Assembly: GCA_024276995.1 (NCBI GenBank)
Contig: JAJRWB010000031.1
Location: 1 to 64,000 of the forward strand
Direction of reading: 5' to 3'
DNA from: Candidatus Eiseniibacteriota bacterium
GTDB lineage: Bacteria; Orphanbacterota; Orphanbacteria; Orphanbacterales; Orphanbacteraceae
Length of the DNA: 64,000 nucleotides
The notes under the pieces were generated by a model. That model had not been told where the DNA came from. It saw only the letters and a program-made list of their open reading frames with translations, and did no database searches. Below, one piece after another: positions 1-8,549 of the stretch; positions within the stretch are counted from its first letter, which is position 1, and every line of letters starts with the position of its first letter. Made by a program: the position numbers and the translations under genes.

Positions 1-22
1 GCCTCCTCCGCCCGGGGCGATG

Positions 23-253
23 CTACTTCAGGAACTCCACCGCCGCGAGAAGATGGACCTGGTCGCGGCCGACGTTCAGAAAGGAAGTCCTGAAACGGAC
101 ATGCCCATCGAGGTCACAGACCACAGCGTCGGTCACGCCGATGAAACTCTTCGACGCGACGAGGTAGTCGGTGATCCGCGCGCCTGCCCCCACGCTGATC
201 TCCCCCTCGATCCTGTGGTTCGCCGTGAGAATCACGACCCTCGTGGTTTCCAA
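23..253 (-). CDS. small conserved protein, DUF6812-like
   Basis: A 76-aa protein of unknown function. It is a compact, beta-rich sequence without a signal peptide or membrane segment. The pattern V-V-I-L-T-A-x-H-R-I-E-G near the N-terminus, then an I-T-D-Y/F motif and a central V-T-D-A-x-V, resembles the short DUF6812 family as I remember it. The frame opens with TTG at 271, but I prefer the TTG at 253 because a GGGGAGG ribosome binding site lies six bases upstream. It ends 29 bases downstream of ettA and is probably cotranscribed with it. Function not assigned. Confidence 0.6.
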   Translation of the reverse strand: METTRVVILTANHRIEGEISVGAGARITDYLVASKSFIGVTDAVVCDLDGHVRFRTSFLNVGRDQVHLLAAVEFLK

Positions 254-281
254 TGCGCACCTCCCCGTCAATCGATGAACG

Positions 282-1967
282 CTACTTTCTCGTGAGGTTC
301 CTGTAGCGGATCCTGTGGGGACGCTCCGCCTCCTCGCCGAGACGGCGACGGCGGTCCTCTTCGTATTCGCTGTAGTTCCCCTCGAACCACTTCACGCGGC
401 TGTTCCCCTCGAAGGCGAGAATATGGGTGGCGATCCTGTCGAGGAACCAACGGTCGTGGCTCACCACCACGGCGCAACCGGCGAAGTTCTCGAGACCCTC
501 CTCGAGGGCGCGCATGGTGTTCACATCGAGATCGTTGGTCGGCTCGTCGAGAAGGATCACGTTCGCTCCTTCCTTCAGGATTCTCGCCAGATGAACACGG
601 TTCCGCTCTCCCCCCGAGATCATCCCCACCTTCTTTTGCTGATCGGCGCCCAAGAAATTGAAGCGCGCCACGTACGCCCTCGAATTCACCTGCCGCGTAC
701 CGAGATCGATCCTGTCGTGGCCGCCGGAGATCGCTTCCCAGATCGTTTCCTCCGGGTCGAGCGCGTCGCGGCTCTGCTCGACGTACGCCAACTTCACCGT
801 CTCCCCCACGCGGATCGTCCCTTCATCCGGCTTCTCCTCGCCGGTGATCATCCGGAAGAGGGTCGTCTTACCGGAACCGTTGGGACCGATTACGCCGACG
901 ATTCCTCCCGGCGGGAGGGAAAAGGTCATCTCCTCCACGAGAATCCGCTCGCCGTACATCTTCCGCACCCCCTCCGCCTCGATCACCACCTTTCCGAGAC
1001 GATCCCCGGCGGGAATATAGATCTGCAGTTCGCCCGACCTCTTTTCGCTTCCGCCGTTCAGCAGCTCTTCATAACCGCGAATCCTCGCCTTCGACTTCGC
1101 CCGCCTCCCTTTCGGACTCATGCGGATCCACTCGAGTTCGTGCCGTAGGGTCCGCCGCCGCTCGCTCTCTTTCTTCTCCTCCAAAGCGAGACGACGCTCC
1201 TTCTGCTCGAGCCAGGAGGAGTAGTTTCCCTTCCACGGAATCCCTTCCCCACGGTCCAGCTCGAGGATCCAACCGGCCACGTTGTCGAGGAAGTAGCGGT
1301 CATGAGTGACGGCGATCACCGTGCCGGCATAGCGGCGGAGGTGCTGCTCGAGCCAACCGACCGATTCGGCGTCGAGATGGTTGGTCGGCTCGTCGAGCAG
1401 GAGAATGTCGACGTTTCGCAAAAGAAGCCTGCAAAGCGCCACGCGCCGGCGCTCGCCCCCGGAGAGGATGTTCACCGGCGTGTCGCCCGCCGGGCACCGC
1501 AGCGCATCCATCGCCATTTCCAGGCGCGCGTCGAGATCCCACACGCCGAGGCTGTCCATCTTCTCCTGTACCTTCCCCTGGCGTTCGATGAGAGCCTCCA
1601 TCTCGCCGTCATCGAGAGGTTCACCGAATTTCGCGCTGATCTCGTCGAACTCCCGCGCCAGGGCGACCTGTTCCGCGACGCCCTCCTCGACCACTTCGCG
1701 CACCGTTTTCGAATCGTCGAGCACCGGTTCCTGCTCCAGGAAGCCCACCGTGTGCCCCGGGGCGATATGCGTCTCCCCCTCGAAATCCTCGTCCACGCCG
1801 GCGAGGATCCTCAGGAGGGTACTTTTCCCCGAACCGTTCAGCCCGAGCACGCCGATCTTGGCACCGTAGAAGTACGAAAGGTTGATATTTCGAAGAACCG
1901 GTTTTCGGTTGTGAAACTTGCTCACGCCGATCATGGAATAGATGATCTTGTCCGGCTCGGAGCTCAT
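282..1967 (-). CDS. ettA: energy-dependent translational throttle protein EttA (ABC-F ATPase)
   Basis: A 561-aa soluble ABC-F protein with two ATPase domains and no membrane segment. Domain 1 has Walker A GLNGSGKST at residues 42-50, signature LSGGERRRVALCR near 165 and Walker B LLLDEPTNHLD. Domain 2 has GPNGSGKTT, ISGGERNRVHLARIL and LLDEPTNDLD. The charged linker between them, with the EKKESERRRTL stretch, matches the P-site tRNA interaction motif region of EttA. In E. coli, EttA binds the ribosomal E site and gates the first elongation step according to ATP/ADP. Length matches the family (about 555). The start has GGAGG seven bases upstream and overlaps the stop of the upstream lipoprotein gene by four bases (ATGA), which implies translational coupling. 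Confidence 0.95.
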   Translation of the reverse strand: MSSEPDKIIYSMIGVSKFHNRKPVLRNINLSYFYGAKIGVLGLNGSGKSTLLRILAGVDEDFEGETHIAPGHTVGFLEQEPVLDDSKTVREVVEEGVAEQVALAREFDEISAKFGEPLDDGEMEALIERQGKVQEKMDSLGVWDLDARLEMAMDALRCPAGDTPVNILSGGERRRVALCRLLLRNVDILLLDEPTNHLDAESVGWLEQHLRRYAGTVIAVTHDRYFLDNVAGWILELDRGEGIPWKGNYSSWLEQKERRLALEEKKESERRRTLRHELEWIRMSPKGRRAKSKARIRGYEELLNGGSEKRSGELQIYIPAGDRLGKVVIEAEGVRKMYGERILVEEMTFSLPPGGIVGVIGPNGSGKTTLFRMITGEEKPDEGTIRVGETVKLAYVEQSRDALDPEETIWEAISGGHDRIDLGTRQVNSRAYVARFNFLGADQQKKVGMISGGERNRVHLARILKEGANVILLDEPTNDLDVNTMRALEEGLENFAGCAVVVSHDRWFLDRIATHILAFEGNSRVKWFEGNYSEYEEDRRRRLGEEAERPHRIRYRNLTRK

Positions 1968-3034
1968 TCGATCCCCTCCATCAGGAAGGATGCTTTCATC
2001 CAGTAGATGTCGCCCAAACCGTTTCCCGGGGAGAAATACTCTTCCTCGAGGCGATCGTAACTCCTCGGAGGGCCGCCGCCTCCATCCCCCACCACGCGAG
2101 TGCTGGTGAAAAAGAATACCTCGGCGTCGGGCGAGACGGAGGGACAGTAATCGAGGGCGGGAGAGTTCACCGCCGGCCCGAGGTTGCGCGCCTCCGTCCA
2201 GTTTCCGTCGGCACCGCGATAGCTCACATAGAGATCGCCCCCTCCCTCGCCATCGCCCCGGTCGAAGGAGGAAAATACGATGAACCGCTCATCGGGGTCG
2301 ACCCAGGCGTTGAACTCATCGGTTTCGCCGTTGATCGCCGCCCCGAGATTCTTCGCCGGTCCGTACCGGCCGTCGTCCGGACGCGCCACGTAGAGATCCT
2401 CCCCGCCGAACCCATCTTCCCGATCCGCCGTGAAGTAGAGCGATCCGTTCGCCGTCACGCAGGGGAAGAACTCGTCGCCGGCGCTGTTCACTCCTCCTGC
2501 CACCGGCCGGGGCTCTCCCCACGACCGCCCCTCTTTCCCGACCACCCAGATATCCCATCCCCCGGCGCCCCCCTCGCGACACGACGCGAAATAGAGAGTT
2601 TTTCCCTCCCCGTCGAGAAACGGCTCGAGGTCGAACCCCCCGCCTGAGAAGGAGACGACGGCGGGGGGATGCCACAAGCCGTTCACTTTTCTCACCGCCA
2701 CGATGTCGAAACGGTCGCTCGACGGGCTGCCGACGCTGAAATAGAAGGCGTCGCCCGACGGGGCGAGCGCCGCGTCCCGCTCGTTGAGCCCGGTCGATAC
2801 GAATCGGGGGGCGAAAATCGTCGGCGCACCGCCCGGGATCGCGGCGCCGGGAAAGATGCCGGTTCTTTCGATGCGGCTTCTTTCGCGCACCGTCCTCGAC
2901 GGGGCAGGGGCTTCGCCGGCGTCACCCGGACCGCTTCGACCGGCGACCGACTCTTCTCTCCTCTCCCAGCGACAGCCGCCGAACAGTAGGAACGCCGCCG
3001 CCGCGAGGATGAACACCTTTCCCGTCGATCTCAT
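1964..3034 (-). CDS. PD40/TolB-type beta-propeller lipoprotein
   Basis: A 356-aa predicted lipoprotein. Residues 1-21 form a signal peptide ending in a lipobox-like L-F-G-G-C. The body has four to five repeats of the WD40-like PD40 type (for example G-G-E-D-L-Y-V-A-R-P, followed by Y-F-T-A-D-R style strands), the signature of TolB-like and OmpA-associated propellers in Bacteroidetes-type envelopes. It probably faces the periplasm or the outer-membrane inner leaflet. The molecular role is unknown; such proteins often act as scaffolds or sensors. The gene overlaps ettA by four bases, so the two are likely translated from one message despite unrelated functions. Confidence 0.8.
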   Translation of the reverse strand: MRSTGKVFILAAAAFLLFGGCRWERREESVAGRSGPGDAGEAPAPSRTVRERSRIERTGIFPGAAIPGGAPTIFAPRFVSTGLNERDAALAPSGDAFYFSVGSPSSDRFDIVAVRKVNGLWHPPAVVSFSGGGFDLEPFLDGEGKTLYFASCREGGAGGWDIWVVGKEGRSWGEPRPVAGGVNSAGDEFFPCVTANGSLYFTADREDGFGGEDLYVARPDDGRYGPAKNLGAAINGETDEFNAWVDPDERFIVFSSFDRGDGEGGGDLYVSYRGADGNWTEARNLGPAVNSPALDYCPSVSPDAEVFFFTSTRVVGDGGGGPPRSYDRLEEEYFSPGNGLGDIYWMKASFLMEGIE

Positions 3035-3092
3035 CGGTCAATCGCCCCCTTCCATCGCTCCGGTCGGAACAGACCGACTGCAACGCGAAAAC

Positions 3093-3383
3093 TCATTCCT
3101 CCCCTTCGATCCACTTCTCGAGGACGGCGATGATCTTGCGCGCCTGGTCGGCGCTCGAAATGTTGAACTTCGAACGGGGCATGTACGAGCCGTCCCGCTT
3201 CTGGTAGCGACGGATCGTGTATTTCACCGGGCCGTACTCCCCCTTCGAGCGGTTCCAGTCACGGTACTTGAACATGAGCGTCGCCCACGCGCCCTTGGTG
3301 AGCACTTCCTTGTCGAGCTGCTGAACGGTGACGATTCCGTCCTCCTCCCACTCGACGGTCAATTCATCTACAGTGGATGACAT
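3093..3383 (-). CDS. conserved 96-aa protein, possibly PC4/p15-like
   Basis: A small cytosolic protein with a strong GGGAGG ribosome site five bases before the ATG. It has an acidic N-terminus, then a conserved-looking core: K-Y-R-D-W-N-R-S-K-G, a G-P-V-K-Y-T-I-R-R-Y-Q-K-R-D-G stretch, and a C-terminal helix containing A-R-K-I-I-A-V-L-E-K-W. The order of beta strands rich in basic and aromatic residues followed by one helix resembles the single-stranded nucleic-acid-binding fold of transcriptional coactivator PC4/p15. That resemblance is my reading, not a demonstrated match. It is separate from the ettA operon by 58 bases. Function unproven. Confidence 0.7.
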   Translation of the reverse strand: MSSTVDELTVEWEEDGIVTVQQLDKEVLTKGAWATLMFKYRDWNRSKGEYGPVKYTIRRYQKRDGSYMPRSKFNISSADQARKIIAVLEKWIEGEE

Positions 3384-3440
3384 GATTCCCTCCCTGCGCC
3401 GGCGCGCCGAAGATCGCGGTTTCGTGCGAATTCCGGATCG

Positions 3441-3469
3441 AATATAGCAGACTCTCCTCCGCCGATGAA
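3441..3469 (-). promoter_or_regulatory. candidate sigma70 promoter for the 96-aa protein gene
   Basis: On the minus strand, -10 TATATT (3441-3446) is separated by 17 bases from a weak -35 TTCATC (3464-3469). Transcription would start near 3434, about 50 bases before the ATG at 3383. The -10 is good and the -35 poor, so the call is moderate. Confidence 0.4.
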
Positions 3470-3485
3470 CGAATTGAAGAGGCGG

Positions 3486-3992
3486 TCACTCGGGACGGTT
3501 CTTCTTCGGGAATTCGAATTCCACGAGGCTGCCCGAGCCGGCGGCGAAGGGGAATCCGGCGTGCGAGACGATATCGATCACGGCCGCGCCGCACGTGGGG
3601 ACGTTGCCGAAGCGCGACGCCGTAAGGAACTCGACGAACTCGGTGACCCCCGGGTTGTGGCCGAACAGCATGATCTCCCGGGGTGGATCGTCCCGGCGGC
3701 GAAGGGCTGCGATGACATCGAGAAAACCGTTCGTCCCGGCGCCGTAGAGCGTCTCATCGACGACGATCTTCTCTTCGGGAAAACCGATCGCGGCCGCCAC
3801 GAATTCGCACGTCGATCGGACGCGCAGCGCGGGAGAGGTGACGATCGCGTCGGGCGCGACGCCCAAGGCTTGGAGACGTCTTCCCATCTCGGGGGCGTCT
3901 TTCTCCCCCCGGCGGTTCAGCGGCCGGTCGAAATCGGAAAGGGCCGCCGAGTTCCAGCTCGACTTCGCGTGACGCATCACGATGAGCCGCAT
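3486..3992 (-). CDS. sixA: phosphohistidine phosphatase SixA
   Basis: A 168-aa histidine phosphatase. The catalytic RHA motif sits in M-R-H-A-K-S-S-W at residues 6-13, followed by the SixA-typical D-F-D-R-P-L-N-R-R-G. The second catalytic histidine is in L-F-G-H-N-P-G-V-T. SixA removes phosphate from histidine on phosphotransfer proteins such as ArcB HPt or the PTSNtr component NPr. Length is typical (about 160). The ATG at 3992 overlaps the TGA of the threonine dehydratase gene by one base, so the pair is translationally coupled. An overlapping longer frame upstream is an artefact of GC-rich sequence. Confidence 0.88.
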   Translation of the reverse strand: MRLIVMRHAKSSWNSAALSDFDRPLNRRGEKDAPEMGRRLQALGVAPDAIVTSPALRVRSTCEFVAAAIGFPEEKIVVDETLYGAGTNGFLDVIAALRRRDDPPREIMLFGHNPGVTEFVEFLTASRFGNVPTCGAAVIDIVSHAGFPFAAGSGSLVEFEFPKKNRPE

Positions 3993-4966
3993 CACGTCGC
4001 CCCCCTCTCTCCGGAAAAGAGGGCGGCCAGCACCCGGTGATCGAGATTCCCGCCGCTGACGATCACCCCGATCCGACCGGCGGCGGGAAAGGCGCCGGAA
4101 AGGAGGGCGGCCACACCGAGCGCCCCCGACGGTTCGACGACGAGCTTCATCCGCTCGAAAAGAAAGCGAACCGCGCCGGCGATCGCCTCCTCGCTCACGG
4201 TGACCATGTCGCTCACATGTTCGCGCACCAGGGGGAACGTCTGTTTCCCCAGCGAGGGAGTTCTCGTTCCATCGGCGATCGTGGGTGGATTCTTTACGGT
4301 ATGAAGTCTTCCCGTGCGGAACGATCGCGTCGCGTCTGCGGCGAGTTCGGGCTCCACACCGATCACGCGACACTCCCTCCACCCGGCCCGGCAGGCGAGT
4401 GCCGTTCCCGAAAGGAGCCCACCCCCCCCGCACGGGGCGAGAACCGCATCGAGACGATGCACCTCGTCGAACAGTTCGAGCGCGGCCGTCCCCTGCCCCG
4501 CGATCACGTCGGGATCGTCGTACGGGTGGACGAGGCGGTACCCCTTCTCTTTCACCAGGGCGGCGGAGAGATCCTCCCGCGTCGCCACCTTCGGATCGTA
4601 CTCCACCACCTCTCCCCCGTATGCCTCGGTGGCGGCCCGCTTCGCCTTCGGCGCGTCGACGGGCATGACGATTACCGCGCGAATGCCGAGGAGCCGTCCG
4701 GCGAGGGCGAGCGCCTGGGCGTGGTTTCCCGACGAGTGGGTGACCACGCCCCGCCGGCGGTCGGCGTCGGCGAGATTGGAAAGCGCGTTGTACGCCCCCC
4801 GAAACTTGAACGCACCCGTGCGCTGGAAACTCTCGCACTTGAGAAAAACATCGGCGCCGGTCAGGGCGTCCAGCGTGCGGGACATGAAGACGGGCGTCAC
4901 GTTCGCCACGCCGCGAAGCGTGCGCTCCGCGGCGCGAATCCGAGCGAGCCACCATTCGATCTCCAC
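3992..4966 (-). CDS. threonine/serine dehydratase, PLP fold type II
   Basis: A 324-aa PLP enzyme that converts threonine to 2-oxobutanoate (or serine to pyruvate) plus ammonia. The PLP lysine lies in F-Q-R-T-G-A-F-K-F-R-G-A near residue 55, the substrate loop is S-S-G-N-H-A-Q-A, and the phosphate-binding loop is C-G-G-G-G-L-L-S-G. There is no C-terminal ACT-like regulatory domain, so it is the short TdcB/serine racemase-like form rather than biosynthetic IlvA. The predicted start is GTG with a GGGGA site. It is followed by sixA with a one-base overlap. Substrate preference between Thr, Ser and racemisation cannot be decided from sequence. Confidence 0.88.
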   Translation of the reverse strand: MEIEWWLARIRAAERTLRGVANVTPVFMSRTLDALTGADVFLKCESFQRTGAFKFRGAYNALSNLADADRRRGVVTHSSGNHAQALALAGRLLGIRAVIVMPVDAPKAKRAATEAYGGEVVEYDPKVATREDLSAALVKEKGYRLVHPYDDPDVIAGQGTAALELFDEVHRLDAVLAPCGGGGLLSGTALACRAGWRECRVIGVEPELAADATRSFRTGRLHTVKNPPTIADGTRTPSLGKQTFPLVREHVSDMVTVSEEAIAGAVRFLFERMKLVVEPSGALGVAALLSGAFPAAGRIGVIVSGGNLDHRVLAALFSGERGAT

Positions 4967-4980
4967 CGGTCGGTCCCCTT

Positions 4981-5952
4981 CTATACGGCCTTGCCGACGG
5001 CGGCGATCACGCGATCGTGGAACGCGCCGTTCGTCGCCACCACGCCGGTGTTGTTCTTCAGTGTGCTTCCCGCTCCGAAATCGAGGTCTTTTCCGTACAT
5101 GTCGGTGACCTTACCACCCGCCCCCTCGACCACCGCGAGGCCGGCGGCGTGATCCCAGATCTTCTCGACATATCCCTTGCGGCTCGAAAGTCGAAGGTAG
5201 ATCGAAGCGTCCCCCCTGGCGACCGCCGCGTACTTGCACTGGCTGTCGATCCGGAACGGTTCGCTCCGGATGCCGAGGAGCGTGGAGATCCGCCCGTGGG
5301 TGTCGTGGGCGGCATGGGCGCTTTCCACCGACTCGCAGAATCTCGCCTCGGCCGGTTCGGAGATCGAATCGACGGTGATCGCCGTCTGTTCGCCGCCGCC
5401 GAGAGGCGTGACGAAGGCCCCCTCGCCCCTCACGCCGGCGAAGAGCGCCCCTGTCCTTTCGTCGCTTCCTTTCACGGCCGAAAGATTCGGACATCCGAGA
5501 ACACCTAGCACCACCTTCCCGTCTTCGACGAGACCGAGGGCGACGGCGTATTGATCTCCCCGGAGAAAGCCTTTCGTGCCGTCGATCGGATCGACCGTCC
5601 AGAAACGCCCCCCACCACCCGATCCGCCGCCGAAATCGATCGACCGGAGCATCTCTTCCTCCGAAATGTCACCGGCGTGCGCCCGGACGAGCCCGAGCAC
5701 CTTCACACGGAGTTCGTCATTGTCGCGAAGCAGGCCGCTCTCCTCCTCCCCGACGATCGGCTCGCCGGGAAAGGCGGCGCGAATCTCCCGGCAAACCACC
5801 GACTGACTGCCCAGGTCGGCGATCGTCACGGGCGACCGGTCTTCCTTCGAGAGCGTGTCGCCGCTCACCAGGTCGTGCTGAACGCTCCTGCACAGTTCAC
5901 TCGCCTTTCGCACCGCTTCGAGCGCCGCGGCGATCTCCTTCTCGTAAGCCAT
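4981..5952 (-). CDS. cysQ: 3'(2'),5'-bisphosphate nucleotidase CysQ family
   Basis: A 323-aa lithium-sensitive phosphatase of the inositol monophosphatase superfamily. Metal ligands are visible in I-V-G-E-E-E-S-G, V-D-P-I-D-G-T-K-G-F-L-R-G and the C-terminal I-W-D-H-A-A-G-L-A. The extended D-G-T-K-G-F-L-R-G form favours the Hal2/CysQ group, which hydrolyses 3'-phosphoadenosine 5'-phosphate from sulfate assimilation, over plain inositol monophosphatase. The open frame extends upstream to 6123, but the family-typical start is the ATG at 5952. It ends 14 bases before the threonine dehydratase gene and may be cotranscribed with it. Confidence 0.85.
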   Translation of the reverse strand: MAYEKEIAAALEAVRKASELCRSVQHDLVSGDTLSKEDRSPVTIADLGSQSVVCREIRAAFPGEPIVGEEESGLLRDNDELRVKVLGLVRAHAGDISEEEMLRSIDFGGGSGGGGRFWTVDPIDGTKGFLRGDQYAVALGLVEDGKVVLGVLGCPNLSAVKGSDERTGALFAGVRGEGAFVTPLGGGEQTAITVDSISEPAEARFCESVESAHAAHDTHGRISTLLGIRSEPFRIDSQCKYAAVARGDASIYLRLSSRKGYVEKIWDHAAGLAVVEGAGGKVTDMYGKDLDFGAGSTLKNNTGVVATNGAFHDRVIAAVGKAV

Positions 5953-6082
5953 GTACTTTCCTTTTCTGTTGAATCTCCATTGGCGGGCATGCCCGCACGC
6001 ACACGACGTCGAACCGCGATGTCCCGCGTCGGAAGAGAAGACTATACCGTCTCGGGCCGCCCCGGCCAAGGGCGCCCCGGCG

Positions 6083-7222
6083 TCAGTACATTTCGTACTT
6101 CGCGAGCCGGCCGTCGAGACCACCGCTCGCGAGAGGACGTTTCCACGCCGGCCGCAATCCGATCGACTTGATCAACCGCCGGTCGCCGAAGTAGATGTAC
6201 GCCGTCGAACCTGTGCATTTGCGTTTGAGGAAGTCGCCGAACTCCTTCGCCAGACGTGCCGCCGATGTGCCGTCTCCCAGACGAACACCGTAGGGCGGAT
6301 TGCAGACGATCACCGAGTCGCGGATTCCGTCGAGTGAAGAGAACGGCGCCGCGCGAAGAGACACGCCGCTCCCCCCCGGGATGCGCGAGAGGTTCGAGCG
6401 TGCGAAGCGGATCGCTTCGGGCGAAAGATCGCTTCCCGACACCGTTCCCGCCGAGACCGGCCGGACATGCCGGTCCGTTTCCTCCTTCACGCGCCGCCAG
6501 AGCGATCGATCGAAATCGGGAAGATTCTCGAAGCCGAACGAGGCGCGGAGAAACGCGGAGGGGACGAAGCCCCCGGCGAGAAGAGCTTCCGCGAGAAGCG
6601 TTCCCGACCCGCACATCGGATCGTGAAGGGGCGCATCCCCCTTCCAGCCGGTCTGTCGGACGATCGCCGCCGCCACTGTTTCCTGCATCGGCGCGTCACC
6701 GGCACTCTTCCTGTATCCGCGCCTGTGAAGCGAACCGCCCGACGTGTCGATGCCGATGGTCGCCCGGTTCAACTCGATCCGAAGGTCGATGCGCACGTCG
6801 GGATGAACGGTATCCACCGACGGGCGGATGCCCGTCGACTCTCTGAAGAAATCGGCGACGGCATCCTTCAGCCGCAGCGCCGCGAATTTCGAGTGGCGGA
6901 TCGCGCTGTTCGACACGGTGGCGCGCACCGAGAAGGTGGACTTCGTCGAAAGGAGAGACGGCCAGTCGAGGGAGCGCGCTGTTTTATACAGGTACTTTGC
7001 GCTGTGGCAGTCGAAGGTGATCAGCGGCGCGATCACACGGGTAACGAGACGCGACCGATAGTTGACAGTGTAAAGCGTTCCGGGATCCGCCTCGAACCGG
7101 ATCGCCCTGTAAAGCGGGCGGACCGCTGAGGCGCCGAGTTCTTCCAACTCCGCCGCGCCCTCCTCCTCGAGTCCCCCCGCGATGCGGGCGAAGTAGACTC
7201 CGCTCTTCCGGTAGAGAAACAT
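6083..7222 (-). CDS. THUMP-domain SAM-dependent RNA methyltransferase (RlmL/YpsC type)
   Basis: A 379-aa rRNA/tRNA methyltransferase. The N-terminal half (to about residue 165) has the ferredoxin-like and THUMP layout of the RlmL/YpsC group. The C-terminal half is a Rossmann methyltransferase with the SAM loop D-P-M-C-G-S-G-T-L and the catalytic N-P-P-Y-G-V-R, typical of guanine-N2 (and adenine-N6) methylation. In E. coli the equivalent domain makes m2G2445 in 23S rRNA. The position methylated here cannot be assigned. No ribosome site is obvious before the ATG at 7222. A stretch CATAAT about 50 bases upstream may be part of the promoter. Confidence 0.85.
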   Translation of the reverse strand: MFLYRKSGVYFARIAGGLEEEGAAELEELGASAVRPLYRAIRFEADPGTLYTVNYRSRLVTRVIAPLITFDCHSAKYLYKTARSLDWPSLLSTKSTFSVRATVSNSAIRHSKFAALRLKDAVADFFRESTGIRPSVDTVHPDVRIDLRIELNRATIGIDTSGGSLHRRGYRKSAGDAPMQETVAAAIVRQTGWKGDAPLHDPMCGSGTLLAEALLAGGFVPSAFLRASFGFENLPDFDRSLWRRVKEETDRHVRPVSAGTVSGSDLSPEAIRFARSNLSRIPGGSGVSLRAAPFSSLDGIRDSVIVCNPPYGVRLGDGTSAARLAKEFGDFLKRKCTGSTAYIYFGDRRLIKSIGLRPAWKRPLASGGLDGRLAKYEMY

Positions 7223-7317
7223 ATTCCGTCCGCCGGCGCGGCGCCGGAAACATGCCCGGCGATGCGCGGGTGCAAGGATATTATGCGGCCGCCGCGCGGT
7301 CGATCAGCGCGGCGGCA

Positions 7318-8448
7318 TCACGGAAGCCGCTCCGTGTCGCGCAGGCGGAAGAGGCGGTAGGGCCCCCGAGGCGCATCGCCGCGATGAACCTGCGACGTAG
7401 TGACGTAGAGATTCCCTCTCGGGCCGCGGGAGAAGCTGTCCGGCCACGAGAGGCGCATATCCCGAAGGACGGTTTCCACGGTGCCGTCCGGCCGGCATCG
7501 CTCGACGGCGTTCTTCCCGATGGCGGCGAGATAGAGCCAGCCGTCGTCGCCGAACATCATGCCGTCCACCGGCCCGGTGGAGGCGATCCGCTCCACCTTC
7601 GCCCCGAGAGCCGCCGCGTCGAGAGTCGTGTTCAGCAGATCCCCCGTGGAAACGCGGTAGAGCGCCGTTCCGGTGAGAGCGTGGTAGTAGAGGAAACCGC
7701 CCTTCTCATCGAGGGCGATACCGTCGGCATGGACGTCCGGCGCCGTCCCGTCGGGCCGCTTCCATTTCTCCCCTTCCACCTTCACGACGGTCGCTTCCGA
7801 CTGGGTGGACGGGTGGTCATCGAGCACCCTGCGCACCGCGCCGCTCTTCAGGTCGAGCAGCACGATCCCACCGTCCCCCGCGTCGGTGATGTAGGCGACC
7901 CCCCTCTTCGCGTCCACGCGCACATCATCGAGGTAGGAATCGCTTCGAACCGCGTCGGCACCGATAGGGTAAACCTTCTTCACTCGGTTCCCGTCGAGAT
8001 CGATGCGCACCAATTTCGGCCCACCGGCGATCACCCCCCCGAAATGCGACTTGCCGGAATCGAGGATCCACAGATCGTTCCTGTCGTCGATATACACCGA
8101 TTGAACACAGACGAAACGACTCGCCGCGTTCCCGGCGTCGAACGGCTCGTTCCACCGTGTCGGGGGGAACGGTTCGACCTGGTCGGGCGAAATGATTTCC
8201 ACCACACTCGCGTCGTCCTCGCCCGACCGGCGCGGGTAACAGACGAAGATCCTCCCCTCCCCAGAGACCGCCACCCCGGTCCATTGCCGGGCCGACGAAG
8301 CGACCTCCACCAGTTCGAACCGGCCTTCCCCGTGGAGCGCATTCTTTCCGGCAAGCGACTCCTCGTGCCTCCTTCCGGCTGAGCATCCGGAGAGAAGGGC
8401 GAAGAGAACCACAAGCGCCGGTAGGAATCGAGGACGATATCGCATCAT
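7318..8448 (-). CDS. major royal jelly/yellow-family lipoprotein (L-dopachrome tautomerase-related)
   Basis: A 376-aa secreted protein. The first 20 or so residues form a lipoprotein signal (L-L-S-G-C). The rest is a beta-propeller of the MRJP/yellow family: W-T-G-V-A-V near the start, then Q-S-V-Y-I-D-D-R-N-D-L-W-I-L-D-S-G and H-A-D-G-I-A-L, the canonical conserved blocks. Bacterial members are annotated as L-dopachrome tautomerase-related, but catalytic activity is unproven. A longer frame continues upstream to 8973. I choose the ATG at 8448 because AGGAGG lies about seven bases before it and a signal peptide follows directly. Confidence 0.85.
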   Translation of the reverse strand: MMRYRPRFLPALVVLFALLSGCSAGRRHEESLAGKNALHGEGRFELVEVASSARQWTGVAVSGEGRIFVCYPRRSGEDDASVVEIISPDQVEPFPPTRWNEPFDAGNAASRFVCVQSVYIDDRNDLWILDSGKSHFGGVIAGGPKLVRIDLDGNRVKKVYPIGADAVRSDSYLDDVRVDAKRGVAYITDAGDGGIVLLDLKSGAVRRVLDDHPSTQSEATVVKVEGEKWKRPDGTAPDVHADGIALDEKGGFLYYHALTGTALYRVSTGDLLNTTLDAAALGAKVERIASTGPVDGMMFGDDGWLYLAAIGKNAVERCRPDGTVETVLRDMRLSWPDSFSRGPRGNLYVTTSQVHRGDAPRGPYRLFRLRDTERLP

Positions 8449-8549
8449 GGCCATTCCTCCTGCCGCGGTCAAAGTTCCATGCGATCCGCTTGGAGCATAG
8501 CGAACCGGCTGCGCGGTTGGAAGAATCGTTTTTCCCCGGACCGCCTCCC

